A DNA stretch of 64,000 nt, taken from Pseudomonas taiwanensis. Its GTDB lineage: Bacteria > Pseudomonadota > Gammaproteobacteria > Pseudomonadales > Pseudomonadaceae. The notes beneath the pieces are model-generated. The model did no database searches. It was not told the origin of the DNA and saw only the letters and a list, made by a program, of their open reading frames with translations. Positions 7,588 to 16,361 of this stretch are shown here, in pieces. Position 1 is the first letter of the stretch, and each line of letters begins with the position of its first letter. The stretch is from contig NZ_QJRF01000033.1 in assembly GCF_013393345.1 (NCBI RefSeq), forward strand, positions 98,208 through 162,207. Reading direction: 5' to 3'. A program made the translations under genes and the position numbers.

Positions 7588-9849
7588 CTAAGGGACGATA
7601 GGCAGTTGCAGGTAACTCGGATGATCCGGGCCCGTGTAGATGCGGTTCACTGCGTCGACGTGATAGCTCTTGTCATAGGCGCGAACCGGTACGCCCGCCG
7701 GTGCATAGGGCTGAATATCCACCAGCAGACGGCAACCTTTGCGGATCATCGCGGTGCTGGGGTTGAGGCCGACCTCGATCGGTACGATCTCGCCAATCTG
7801 CAGCGGGGCACAATCCTCCTCCAGGTGGGTATGCACGGGCCAGTACTCGGTTGAGCGCTCGACATCGAGCTTGCGGCGAGACACTTTCAGCAAGCCATGG
7901 CCAACCGGGTGAATGTGAACCGGATCCACAGGAAGCACCACCGACTCAAAACGAATCTCCCGGTCGTGCTCGTCCAGCACGCGCAGCGACACAAAGACAT
8001 CCATGTCGGCACTGCTCGATTCCACCCACAGACCGACCTTCATGTACCCGGCGAGCACCAGGTCTTCGCTCATCGGCTCGCTGACAAACGAGATGCCCGT
8101 AGACCAGCGCGGCGTGCCGTCATTGGAGCCTGCAGGCGCGAGCGTGGGAGTGCCCAGATCAAGGTGCGCGTCATACTCGGCGCTTCCTGGCGCGGTGGGC
8201 ACGGTTTCGTTGATGCGCAGCACATTGGGGCGCCGTCCATCGTTTTGCCAGCCTGAAGGCCGGGCATCGAGGTACCAGCGGCGGTACTGGGTTCGCGCAA
8301 TCGGCCAGTCGTTTTCGTGCAGGACGAAATGGGCGCCGTTGCCAGTGCGCACCTGCACCCGCACGGGGGCCTCGTCCGGCACGCCGTTGTCGATTCCCTT
8401 GAGCCAGTAGTCGAAGTAGCGCATGTGTTCTGCAATCGACTTGTTGCTGTACGAGTCCGGGAACCAGGCATCGGCAAAATCAAATTTCCGTGCTTTGGAG
8501 GCGGTGGAGCGGATGTAAGTTTCGCTGCTGCCCAACTGGTGAATGATGGCGCCCACCTGAGGGCCAACGATCCATACCGGTGCGGTGGCCCTGCTCATAT
8601 CCGGGCGCATGAAAATGCTGCCATTGGGGCCATAGGCGGCGGTGTCGTTGAACGGCGTGGCCAGGGCGCGGGCCATCCAGTCCGTTTCGGGGCGCTCACC
8701 GCAGTGGTTATTGCCGGACCAGATCTTCCACCACCAGTTCCAGAACCCGGCACCGAAGATGCCGCCGCCATACAGGGCCTCATTGTAGATATCGGAGTCG
8801 GTGCCTTGGGCGATCATTGCCTTGAGATGCGGTGGCTGCAGGCTGGCCACACTGTGCTGGGCCATGGCCAGGTAGGACATGCCCCACAAGCCGACATTGC
8901 CGTTCGACCAGGGCTGAGTGCCCGCCCATTCGATGGCGTCGTAATAGTCTTCAGCTTCCTGCACGCTGAAAGGAGCTTGCAGGCCTGGGCTCTTGCAGAC
9001 GCCGCGTGCGTCCACACGAATGCAGACGTAGCCCTCTGGCACCCATACCGAGGTGTCGACGGTTTCGTGGTTCTCGTACTGGGCGCCATCCGGGTTTCCG
9101 GAGAAATAGCGGTCCTCCATTTCCTCCTTGCGCAGAACGTCGGCCTCGTTGCAGATGCAGTCGTGATAGAAGCTCTTGCCATAGAAGCCCTTGCTCATCA
9201 CCACTGGGTAACGGCCCGGGGCGGCGGGGCGGAACACATCGGCGCAGACGTAGGAGCCGTCGCGTAATGGAATGCGCACATCCGTCATCTTGATGATGCC
9301 GCGAATATTGCGCCGCAACTCGTTACGACTGGTGGCTGCGGCGCACAGCGTGCGTGGCGTTCTGGCGGTGAAGACACCCGGCGTGGCGTTCAGCGTGTCG
9401 AGGATCAGGAGCAGGGTGGGATCGTCGGCAAAGTCGACGACCCCGCCCTGGCCCATGGGCATCACAGGCGGGCTGAAGTTGATCGGCGTAGCGCCAATCA
9501 ACTCGTGCACAATGGGGGAGATGGTGACACCCGACTCGATATCGCCTTGCTGATCGAGGGTATGGACGAACCGCGCCAGGTTGGTCACCGACGGGTCGAG
9601 GAGCTTGTCGAGTTTGCCGTCCACACGCTTGGCGAGCTGCGCCAGGTTCAAGCGTGGGGCGGCTTCGACGGCACCCAAAACAATACCGCCGACCAGAAAG
9701 GTAATGGACTCATTGGCGCGGTACTGGAACTCGCCAGAGGCGCTGGTAACACCGGACAGCGTGGGCGTCTGGTATTTCAGGCCTGCAATGGGGCCAGCAA
9801 TAATACCGGTCAGAACAGGACTCGGAGTGGGAGCAGAAGCGTTACTCAT
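7588..9849 (-). CDS. CocE/NonD family hydrolase with extra N-terminal domain (paralogue)
   Basis: 753 residues, colinear over its whole length with the hydrolase at 4234-6537, including the unusual N-terminal domain (GLKYQTPTLSGVTSASGEFQYR, then FLVGGIVLGA) and the nucleophile motif GLWGMSYLAMAQ (Ser about 325). The conserved stretches HETVDTSVWVPEGY and RVDARGVCKSPG match CocE/glutaryl-7-ACA-acylase-type enzymes. It starts 3 bases after the stop of the upstream hydrolase (9853-11592), so it is probably translationally coupled to it. It probably hydrolyses an ester or amide bond of an aromatic or cyclic substrate; this is family knowledge and the true substrate is unknown. Confidence 0.88.
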   Translation of the reverse strand: MSNASAPTPSPVLTGIIAGPIAGLKYQTPTLSGVTSASGEFQYRANESITFLVGGIVLGAVEAAPRLNLAQLAKRVDGKLDKLLDPSVTNLARFVHTLDQQGDIESGVTISPIVHELIGATPINFSPPVMPMGQGGVVDFADDPTLLLILDTLNATPGVFTARTPRTLCAAATSRNELRRNIRGIIKMTDVRIPLRDGSYVCADVFRPAAPGRYPVVMSKGFYGKSFYHDCICNEADVLRKEEMEDRYFSGNPDGAQYENHETVDTSVWVPEGYVCIRVDARGVCKSPGLQAPFSVQEAEDYYDAIEWAGTQPWSNGNVGLWGMSYLAMAQHSVASLQPPHLKAMIAQGTDSDIYNEALYGGGIFGAGFWNWWWKIWSGNNHCGERPETDWMARALATPFNDTAAYGPNGSIFMRPDMSRATAPVWIVGPQVGAIIHQLGSSETYIRSTASKARKFDFADAWFPDSYSNKSIAEHMRYFDYWLKGIDNGVPDEAPVRVQVRTGNGAHFVLHENDWPIARTQYRRWYLDARPSGWQNDGRRPNVLRINETVPTAPGSAEYDAHLDLGTPTLAPAGSNDGTPRWSTGISFVSEPMSEDLVLAGYMKVGLWVESSSADMDVFVSLRVLDEHDREIRFESVVLPVDPVHIHPVGHGLLKVSRRKLDVERSTEYWPVHTHLEEDCAPLQIGEIVPIEVGLNPSTAMIRKGCRLLVDIQPYAPAGVPVRAYDKSYHVDAVNRIYTGPDHPSYLQLPIVP

Positions 9850-9852
9850 GGA

Positions 9853-11592
9853 TCAAACCGCCATAAACGGAAGTTGCAGATAGGAGGCATGCTGCCCGCC
9901 GGTATGAATCACGTGCTGCCCGCTGTTGGCTCCGGCGTATTCAGCAATGCCAGGCATCAGTGTTCCCGAGAGATTTCGCGAGCTGATGATGAAGCGCAAT
10001 TGTTCGCCCGGGTGGAACGCCAAGCCGATGGGGAGCAGATCGATTTCGATGTCGACGATCTCGCCAGGCGCCAGCTTTTCCACACGGTCGAAGCTGTGAG
10101 CCGGGACGTCGTCGGTTGACAGCGCTTCATCGAGATGGCGAGTCGATACCCGCAGGCGGCCATCCGACCCTTTGTAACGAAGCACGGTGGCGCCGTGGTC
10201 GGTCAGGTCATGCACCCTGGCGCTCTGGTTATGGGCGGTGAACTGCTGCAGTGGTGAACCGTACTTATCGAGCTTCTGGATAAGCACAAACAGGTCCATG
10301 TCGTCGGCGCCGCGTGCCTCGACCCACAGATGCGCCTTGGGATAGCCCACCATTACGGTCTCTTTTTCGAAGCGCGTGATGAATGAAACCACATCGGGGT
10401 TAGCGCCCACGTCGTAAATCGCAGGGACCTCGTCGGTGGGGGCACTGGCGTTCAGGGTGCGTGCACCGCCGTCGAGGTACAGTTTGGTCGAGACCACTTC
10501 CTTCGGCGGGAAGGCGTCTGCGGGCAGATTGAGCTGGTCACCGCCCTGGAAGTCATGCAGCGCATAGCGCACGCGGGGGGTGGTTTCCCAGCCGTTATCT
10601 AGGTCTTTGAGGTAGCGGTCGAAGAAGCGGCGCAGGTCTTCCACGTTGGCTTCGTCGTAGTAGTCCGGCCACTCCTGGCTGTTGTGGATGCGAAGCCACT
10701 TGTCTGCCGAGGCGATGCGTCGCCAGCCGCGGAAGGTGCCCGCGGTATGCAGCGTGTTGGAGTAACTGGCCACCACAAAGGCTGGCACGGTGATGCGGTC
10801 GAAGTCGGGGATCTTGTTCGCCCACAGCTCGTTCATGAGCGGATAGCGCTGCGCCTCGGCCAGCACGTCCTCTTTCTGGCTCTTGCCAAAAAAGCTGCCG
10901 TTCTGAAGCAGGCCCGCGAAGCCCGTATCCGGCATGCCGCCGCGCATCACCAGATCGCGGTAGACATCACTGACACCTTCCCACGGGTTGATCGCCGCCA
11001 AGTGCTTGGGCTGCTCGGCGGCGGTGAACCATTGCGACACCGCAAGGTACGAGGTACCGCTCATGCCGACCTTGCCGGTGCACCAGCTCTGCTCGGCCAG
11101 CCATTCAATCAGGTCGTGGCAGTCACGGCCTTCCTGGCGGTCCCACAGCACACTGTCGCCTTCGGAGTCCACCACGCCACGCACGTCCGGGTTGCAGATG
11201 GCATAGCCGTGGGCACACCAGTAGGCCGGGTCCGGAGCCTCGAATTTGGCAAGGCCGGAAACGACCGAATTGCTCAGCCCCACCAAGCCGAAAACGCCCA
11301 TCACACTCACGGACGTGCCCTGGCCCTTGCCATAGGGACTCCAGGCCACGATCACCGGCACCTTCTCGGTGCCAGCAGGCCGGAATACGTCGACGTAAAT
11401 AGTCACACCGTCGCGCAGCGTCACCGCCACATCTTTTTCAAACACGATGTCGACCGGAATGGGCCGAAATGGCGGGGCGACCTGGAACCCTGCCTTCAGC
11501 GTTCGGGTGCCAGGCTCGAAGGCAGTGAACACACCGGTTCTGGCCGGCGGTAGCGGTTGGGACGGCACGAACAGTTTTTGGTAGTCAGTCAT
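9853..11592 (-). CDS. CocE/NonD family hydrolase (short form)
   Basis: 579 residues from the ATG at 11592, which has AAGGAG at good spacing; an in-frame start 14 codons upstream lacks this. It is a standard-length CocE-type alpha/beta hydrolase with VPVIVAWSPYGKGQG (oxyanion strand), GYAICNPDVRGVVDSEG, nucleophile GMSGTSYLAVSQW (Ser about 181), and a C-terminal jelly-roll domain. Unlike its two neighbours it has no extra N-terminal domain, beginning directly with a short linker. It is the first gene of a two-hydrolase operon divergent from the second TetR gene. Confidence 0.88.
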   Translation of the reverse strand: MTDYQKLFVPSQPLPPARTGVFTAFEPGTRTLKAGFQVAPPFRPIPVDIVFEKDVAVTLRDGVTIYVDVFRPAGTEKVPVIVAWSPYGKGQGTSVSVMGVFGLVGLSNSVVSGLAKFEAPDPAYWCAHGYAICNPDVRGVVDSEGDSVLWDRQEGRDCHDLIEWLAEQSWCTGKVGMSGTSYLAVSQWFTAAEQPKHLAAINPWEGVSDVYRDLVMRGGMPDTGFAGLLQNGSFFGKSQKEDVLAEAQRYPLMNELWANKIPDFDRITVPAFVVASYSNTLHTAGTFRGWRRIASADKWLRIHNSQEWPDYYDEANVEDLRRFFDRYLKDLDNGWETTPRVRYALHDFQGGDQLNLPADAFPPKEVVSTKLYLDGGARTLNASAPTDEVPAIYDVGANPDVVSFITRFEKETVMVGYPKAHLWVEARGADDMDLFVLIQKLDKYGSPLQQFTAHNQSARVHDLTDHGATVLRYKGSDGRLRVSTRHLDEALSTDDVPAHSFDRVEKLAPGEIVDIEIDLLPIGLAFHPGEQLRFIISSRNLSGTLMPGIAEYAGANSGQHVIHTGGQHASYLQLPFMAV

Positions 11593-11659
11593 GCTAACTC
11601 CTTGTTGTTTTTTGATTGCGGGACCGATTTCCATAAGGTACGACCGTCGACGAATTAAT

Positions 11660-11673
11660 TCAACATGTGTTGA
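11660..11673. promoter_or_regulatory. Probable TetR operator, related to the palindrome at 6615
   Basis: TCAACATGTGTTGA has perfect 6-base arms (TCAACA / TGTTGA) around a two-base centre. It lies in the 116-base region between the divergent hydrolase and tetR genes, 36 bases before the tetR start, and matches the core of the palindrome at 6615-6632. Confidence 0.65.
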
Positions 11674-11708
11674 TATGTGTGGGGTGTCAAAATATGTAGA
11701 GAGTGACG

Positions 11709-12308
11709 ATGGATAAAAAAACTACCTCCACAGCGCGTCGTGGACGGCGGCCCGGGCCAAGTAGCACGCGGCAGAAAGTGCTGGATGCCGCGCGTGTGCG
11801 CTTTGCCAGTGCGGGCTATACCCGCACCACAATCCGGCTTGTAGCGGCTGACGCGGGGGTCGATGTGGCGCAGGTGATGCAATTCTTCCGATCCAAGGAC
11901 GAACTTTTTGCGGCAGTGATGGCGATTCCCGAGTCCGCGCTGCAACGGTTCGGTGCCCTGTATGAGGGCCCCGACGAGTACCTGGGTGAGCGGCTGGTTC
12001 GTGCCTATCTCACGGCGTGGGAGGGCATCGCCGAGGAGTCCGGCCCTCTGATGGCCACGCTCCGGGGCGCGTTCGTCAATGATCAGGCACGCAATCAGTT
12101 GCGCGGTTTTATCCAATCCAGATTGCTGGCCGGCACCAGCGAACGCCTCAGCTCCGACGCCATGCTGCGCGCGGGCCTTGCGTCATCCTTGCTCGTCGGA
12201 TTAATCGTTGGTCGGCGGGTCTTCGGAGTACCCGTTCTGGTTGCCGCGGAATCGGAAGAGCTGGTCAAGGTTATGGCGCCTGCCATTCAAAAGCTTCTGG
12301 TGCCGTAG
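11709..12308 (+). CDS. TetR/AcrR family transcriptional regulator (paralogue)
   Basis: 199 residues. HTH region VLDAARVRFASAGYTRTTIRLVAADAGVDVAQVMQFFRSKDELFAAVM, nearly the same as in the TetR at 6866, and the remainder aligns along the full length (ending GVPVLVAAESEELVKVMAPAIQKLL). I chose the ATG at 11709, preceded by AGAGAG; a GTG at 11703 in frame has no ribosome site. Expected to repress the divergent two-hydrolase operon through the palindrome at 11660. The two regulators may cross-talk. Confidence 0.88.
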   Translation: MDKKTTSTARRGRRPGPSSTRQKVLDAARVRFASAGYTRTTIRLVAADAGVDVAQVMQFFRSKDELFAAVMAIPESALQRFGALYEGPDEYLGERLVRAYLTAWEGIAEESGPLMATLRGAFVNDQARNQLRGFIQSRLLAGTSERLSSDAMLRAGLASSLLVGLIVGRRVFGVPVLVAAESEELVKVMAPAIQKLLVP

Positions 12309-12417
12309 GCAAAAGCCGCGAATGCCGGAAAGGGGAATGACAACATAGCCAGCTTTTCTCCTGCCATCTTTTAATCCGTGCACGTTGGCGTGTTGCTGTG
12401 GCAGACCGCCGCGCTGA

Positions 12418-12726
12418 ATGTACCTGGACCTCGGTGACCTAAACGCCCAGCGGGCAGCTTTCTACAGCCCCATCAGGCACCTTTTGATTGACCCGGAGTT
12501 GATGGTACGCATGCTGTCGTCGGCTACTACTGCTACGGCCTTCGCTCCGAGCGGCGGTTGTGCGAAGGTGCATCTGAACTTGGCCTACCGCCGGTTCTGC
12601 CGGGTGGAGCTGGAAGATGAAGTGCCGTACCACTCGACCTTCTCCAAGAATCGCCATTTCGGCCTCGGTCCGGTAGCTGACGACTTGTCATTGTGGTCAA
12701 GCAGGACGCCGCCGCTAGCACGCTGA
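12418..12726 (+). pseudogene. Decayed IS1182/IS5-like (DUF772-type) transposase fragment
   Basis: The fragments LLIDPELMVRML, then in another frame VGYYCYGLRSERRLCE, then VHLNLAYRRFCRVELEDEVPYHSTFSKNRH match the N-terminal part of DUF772 transposases in the correct order. A missing base near 12513 and an extra base near 12567 shift and restore the frame, and homology stops at NRH, so the gene is dead and truncated. It lies in a 500-base stretch (12309-12808) with no intact gene and marks the left side of the defence-like region. I see no clear terminal inverted repeats. Confidence 0.65.
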
Positions 12727-12808
12727 AGCGCGTGACCGGCAACTACCTCATGGCTGGCGTGTCCGGTCTGCGGTAGTACGAGCTCACAGCAGTACTTTTC
12801 CTACAGAC

Positions 12809-14200
12809 CTAGAAAAGTGCTAACAACTGATGGTGATAATGCTGCGAAAAACTGACCTGATAGGCTGATGTGATATCGGAACTGTCTAATGACAAGCTCC
12901 GTCCGACACCAGCACACACTGGAGTCTCAGCATCCTCGTTCTGCAAGCTACCCAGGTGGAGTCCGACAACCGCTTCACCAATGACCTCGCCAGAGACAGT
13001 AGCAGTCGTATGCACACGGCTCAAAAGGGCTAGATCCTCAGGTAAATCATCAGCCACTCGCTGGGAGAATCCTTCGAGTGTTGACTCCGCTAAAACAAAC
13101 AACCAAGCCTGATCATCAAATGTGCCCGTACGTCGTAGCACACGCCCTAATACCTGCCGATAGTGCAACTCCGTGCGAATGCGGCTGAGGTAGCAACAAA
13201 CTTGTAGTCGAGGAATGTCCGTTCCTTCACTGATCATCCCTACCGCAACGATCCAACGGGAGTTGCCGCTTCGGAATTCATTTATCAGGTACTGGGCGCG
13301 CGCATCTCTGTTGGTAACAATGCGGCAAGACTCTCCCTTGGCTTCAAGTGCCAGCGCAACCTGGTGGGCGTGATTGACGTCGGTAGCAACTACGAGTCCA
13401 GCCGCATCCGGCTTGATCGCCCGGAGTTCATCGAGTTTGGCGATCCCCAGAGCGAGCATTTGATTGATCATGTCCGGATGGCGAAGCAGCTCCTCGTACG
13501 AGACCGGCGACTCACTCAAAAGCTTGTCGATACTAGGAAAGAGTGTGACCGTGCTGTCATCTGCTAGCTCTTCAGTCAGCTTCACCGCATGGTTATCCAG
13601 CAGCACAATTCGAGGCGAGCGGCATACATTATCTGCAATGGCCTCCTCCAATCCGTATCGATAATCACAAATCAATCGGCCCTCAGGCGCTGAGTAACGG
13701 GCCAGCGCAATCCCCTTGTCGTCGGAACGCCATGGTGTGCCCGAGAGCGCCAACGTAAATGCTGCACGATCCTGTATTTTCTCGATGATCTGCTGCCCCC
13801 ATGCATTGCTCAAAAGAGGATCATGGCCAGCGCAATGATGAATCTCATCGAAAACAGCTAACACTCGATAGTCGTCCAAGAGCGCCCAGAAAGCCTCTGC
13901 CTGATACTCCATCGCCTGGTAGGTGCAGGCGTCACCGATGGCGCCGATCAACCCATCAAATCGCTTACCTAACACCCCAGAGAAGGTGGAACGGAACCCA
14001 TCGACAACTTGGCAGGAAGGCGCAAAACAGAGCACCAGATCGATCTCGCCTTGCTGGAGCAAGCAGTTGGCCAATTCTGCTGCCATCCGCGTTTTTCCAG
14101 CGCCTGGCGTTGCTTGGCAGAAGAAGTGCGGTGTCGTGGCGTAATGGTCCAGCGCCGTCTTAATGCATCGACGCTGCCAGTCTCTCAATGATGCTTTCAT
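12809..14200 (-). CDS. DEAD/DEAH-box superfamily II helicase
   Basis: 463 residues with ordered SF2 motifs: Walker A ATPGAGKTRMAAE (about 30-40), FAPS, motif II VFDEIHH (DEIH about 118-121), motif III ALSGTPWRSDD, a RecA2 domain with LVVATDVNHA, IVAVGMISEGTDIP and motif VI YRQVLGRVLRR. This is the motor type of type I/III restriction systems and several phage-defence systems, but no nuclease or methylase domain is fused. Its start overlaps the stop of the upstream winged-helix gene by 4 bases (ATGA), implying the two products act together. No recognised named system fits. Confidence 0.9.
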   Translation of the reverse strand: MKASLRDWQRRCIKTALDHYATTPHFFCQATPGAGKTRMAAELANCLLQQGEIDLVLCFAPSCQVVDGFRSTFSGVLGKRFDGLIGAIGDACTYQAMEYQAEAFWALLDDYRVLAVFDEIHHCAGHDPLLSNAWGQQIIEKIQDRAAFTLALSGTPWRSDDKGIALARYSAPEGRLICDYRYGLEEAIADNVCRSPRIVLLDNHAVKLTEELADDSTVTLFPSIDKLLSESPVSYEELLRHPDMINQMLALGIAKLDELRAIKPDAAGLVVATDVNHAHQVALALEAKGESCRIVTNRDARAQYLINEFRSGNSRWIVAVGMISEGTDIPRLQVCCYLSRIRTELHYRQVLGRVLRRTGTFDDQAWLFVLAESTLEGFSQRVADDLPEDLALLSRVHTTATVSGEVIGEAVVGLHLGSLQNEDAETPVCAGVGRSLSLDSSDITSAYQVSFSQHYHHQLLALF

Positions 14201-14787
14201 AACATTGGCGCAAATGTCTTCAGGGTATTCTCGACCGCGCGAAGATGACCTAGCAGGCGAGAGCTGCGATCCCGTGCCTCAAAATAGTCACCCTCGACCC
14301 GGTTCCTAAGGTGGGGCATTTCATCGAGGAGTTGCTTGTAGCGCTCCGTCTCTCCCATCGCAGTCAAAAACTCGAGCCGAATCTCCTTCAGCAACGATTC
14401 CAGATGCTCCAAGACATCGATCTCTGAGGTTGATGGCGCCTCATGAGCAATGTCCTGAGCCGGCTGCTGCAGCGGCTTGAACTGTGGCGGAGGATTGATC
14501 TTGAAACCATCGTCGATGAGTTCGAAATTCAGGCCTTCTGGGATTGGTCCAAGGTGATAGACCTGTCCGCGCTTGCGACGCTCGGGGTCCTGAGTGATCC
14601 AGCCAACTCGTAGCATCCGCCGGATCTGCTCATACACGTACCGACGCACCTCGCTGAGGTTGAAGCTTGCTCCAGCAAGGCACTCAGCATAGGCATCGCG
14701 CAAGTCACGGGTCGTAAATTGCACGTGCCTCTCCTGCTGCAGCAGCTCGTACAGCCGCCTGTCGAAGATGAACGAATCCGATTTCAT
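14197..14787 (-). CDS. Winged-helix/helical protein paired with the helicase
   Basis: 196 residues from the ATG at 14787 (MKSDSFIFDRRLYELL). The first 90 residues look like a winged-helix DNA-binding domain (FTTRDLRDAYAECL, then VRRYVYEQIRRMLRVGWI). The C-terminal 70 residues are predicted helical and charged (EIDVLEHLESLLKEIRLEFL, then RVEGDYFEARDRSSRLLGHL), possibly a coiled coil. I recognise no named family. Overlap of its stop with the helicase start suggests it is the specificity or DNA-loading partner of the helicase. A TATAAT -10 box on this strand (14833-14838) lies inside the palindrome upstream. Confidence 0.75.
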   Translation of the reverse strand: MKSDSFIFDRRLYELLQQERHVQFTTRDLRDAYAECLAGASFNLSEVRRYVYEQIRRMLRVGWITQDPERRKRGQVYHLGPIPEGLNFELIDDGFKINPPPQFKPLQQPAQDIAHEAPSTSEIDVLEHLESLLKEIRLEFLTAMGETERYKQLLDEMPHLRNRVEGDYFEARDRSSRLLGHLRAVENTLKTFAPML

Positions 14788-14828
14788 GCGGGGATACCTG
14801 GAGCGGGTGTCGCGGCACAACGAAAAAT

Positions 14829-14844
14829 ACGGATTATAGTCCGT
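14829..14844 (-). promoter_or_regulatory. -10 promoter element within a probable XRE operator
   Basis: ACGGATTATAGTCCGT is palindromic at 14 of 16 positions. Read on the minus strand it contains TATAAT (14833-14838), 46 bases before the start of the winged-helix gene. A regulator bound here would block that promoter. The divergent XRE gene is the natural candidate regulator. Confidence 0.6.
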
Positions 14845-14899
14845 GGTCGATGCGTCCGCAAACGCAGGATATTGCCGCCTCAAGGGAATCGAGGCGGCA

Positions 14900-15127
14900 A
14901 TGGGTCAGCTTGCAAACGCGTTGGGCAAGAACATCCGAGCACAAAGGAAGGCCAAGGGGCTTTCTCAGGATGCCTTGGCGTTGTCCTGCAAAATTGACCG
15001 AAGCTACATGGGACGCATAGAGCGCGGCGAGGTAAACCTCACCGTAGAGAAGTTGTACTCCATAGCCGTTGTGCTGGAGTGCGAGCCAGGATCTCTGCTG
15101 CCCCCAGCATCCATTGGCCTCGATTGA
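14900..15127 (+). CDS. XRE family regulator, C-protein-like
   Basis: 75 residues from the ATG at 14900 (preceded by GAGGCGGC); a GTG at 14843 would add 19 residues but lies in the operator. The protein is a single Cro/C1-type HTH: NIRAQRKAKGLSQDALALSCKIDRSYMGRIERGEVNLTVEKLYSIAVVL. Size and sequence pattern (YMGRIERGEVNLT) resemble the controller proteins of restriction-modification systems, which time expression of the toxic partner. It is divergent from the winged-helix/helicase operon and probably represses it through the palindrome at 14829-14844. Confidence 0.88.
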   Translation: MGQLANALGKNIRAQRKAKGLSQDALALSCKIDRSYMGRIERGEVNLTVEKLYSIAVVLECEPGSLLPPASIGLD

Positions 15128-15305
15128 TGGCCAGGCAGGGTTCGAAAGAGACTCAGTATTCTTCGAGCTGCCTGCTTAGTAAGCATTCTCCTTCCGCGTC
15201 CATTTAGCAAAAACGGGGAGCGGACCAGCTTCCGACGACATTCAGTCGAGCCTGTCTAGTAATCCGGCTTTATCGCGCCTAATTGCTGTCCACCCGCCAA
15301 TTTAG

Positions 15306-16361
15306 CTACTGGCATCCGAGAACGGCATCATGGAACCGACGGAACTCTTCGTCTCGCTCTAGCAGCAATGCGATGTCCACTCTTGAGGCTGCTAACTGGA
15401 AATGCTCGGCTAGGTATTTTCCGCCCCTGCGTCGGACGACGTCCCGGTCAATATCAATCCAGGTTTCGATCGATGGGTTCGGAATTGAAGGGACCCAGTC
15501 TTTGAACTCCAGTCCTTGCGAGAGCATGGCCGCTGTCCCCACTGGATCGCCATCGCTGTCTGTGACGATCAGCACCTTAGATTCGGACTGGAAGGTGTTC
15601 CACAGCGCATTGGCAACGCATGGAATGGTCAGCTTGCCCATCGCCGTAATGATCTTCACTGATCGACCAGAACTAGCTGTCGCGAGTATGCGTTCGACGA
15701 ACGTGGCTATAACCACACGATCTGCCTCTCCCTCGCAAACAATCAACAAATCGGCAGCTGTGGGTTGTGCAGGCTGAGTCGCTAGAACCAGTCCCATCAT
15801 GGGGTCGAAACGTAGGTGGTCAATTTCGATAGTGCGAGTTTCCTCAGCCGTGACAACCTCGCCCTCTGTCGGAAGGTAGATGGTGCCTTCCTCTGACGCC
15901 CCCCGAAGCTTCGGTTTCAGGACGTTCTTGAAGCCGCTGCCGCGAATGATGGCCGCATCCATATCACGTCGGTCGAACAGAATTACGTTGAGTCCTTTGC
16001 CGAGCATGAGCGCATCGACAGCGTCCTTCGCGTATCCCGACATGGAGATGAAGATTCCGATTGTCCCCGCGAGCTTGCCATCCACCTTGCCCTTGAATTG
16101 ATAGAGAGTGGACGCCGGCAGCGGTTCAGAATGCCATTTGGCCTCAAGCAAGTAGATTCGTCCGTCGAGATAGATCGAACCATCGATCTGCTCTACTGCC
16201 GGGCGATATCCAGCACGTGGTTCAAGGTTGTCTAGCGTAAAGAGCTTATGGAGCAGGCGCTCGAACGCATAGCCTCGTCGGCGCTTCTCATTTGGATCAG
16301 AATCAGCGGGCAGGTTCGAAAGCTCTTTGTATTCTGTTTGGATTTCTTCGAGACAGGTTAT
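15306..16361 (-). CDS. Mrr-like restriction endonuclease domain fused to TOPRIM domain; start codon unclear
   Basis: About 351 codons are open. The N-terminal half has the pattern of a PD-(D/E)xK restriction fold: RRGYAFERLL, EQIDGSIYLDG (Asp of the core) and LLEAKWH (ExK) near residues 45-70, then FISMSGYAKDAVDAL. The C-terminal half has TOPRIM features: LLIVCEGEADRVV and KVLIVTDSDGDP (DxD). No ATG, GTG or TTG lies before the conserved nuclease core: the frame begins ATA-ACC-TGT directly after a TAG at 16362-16364, and the first in-frame TTG (16151) would remove half of the nuclease motif. The start may be non-standard or mutated. Third gene of the OLD/UvrD operon, 101 bases after UvrD. Confidence 0.75.
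   Translation of the reverse strand: MTCLEEIQTEYKELSNLPADSDPNEKRRRGYAFERLLHKLFTLDNLEPRAGYRPAVEQIDGSIYLDGRIYLLEAKWHSEPLPASTLYQFKGKVDGKLAGTIGIFISMSGYAKDAVDALMLGKGLNVILFDRRDMDAAIIRGSGFKNVLKPKLRGASEEGTIYLPTEGEVVTAEETRTIEIDHLRFDPMMGLVLATQPAQPTAADLLIVCEGEADRVVIATFVERILATASSGRSVKIITAMGKLTIPCVANALWNTFQSESKVLIVTDSDGDPVGTAAMLSQGLEFKDWVPSIPNPSIETWIDIDRDVVRRRGGKYLAEHFQLAASRVDIALLLERDEEFRRFHDAVLGCQ

Noticed and set aside
4537..9267. Plus-strand frames over the hydrolases (4537-5685 and 8317-9267)
   Set aside because: Shadows of the CocE-type genes; no family motifs.
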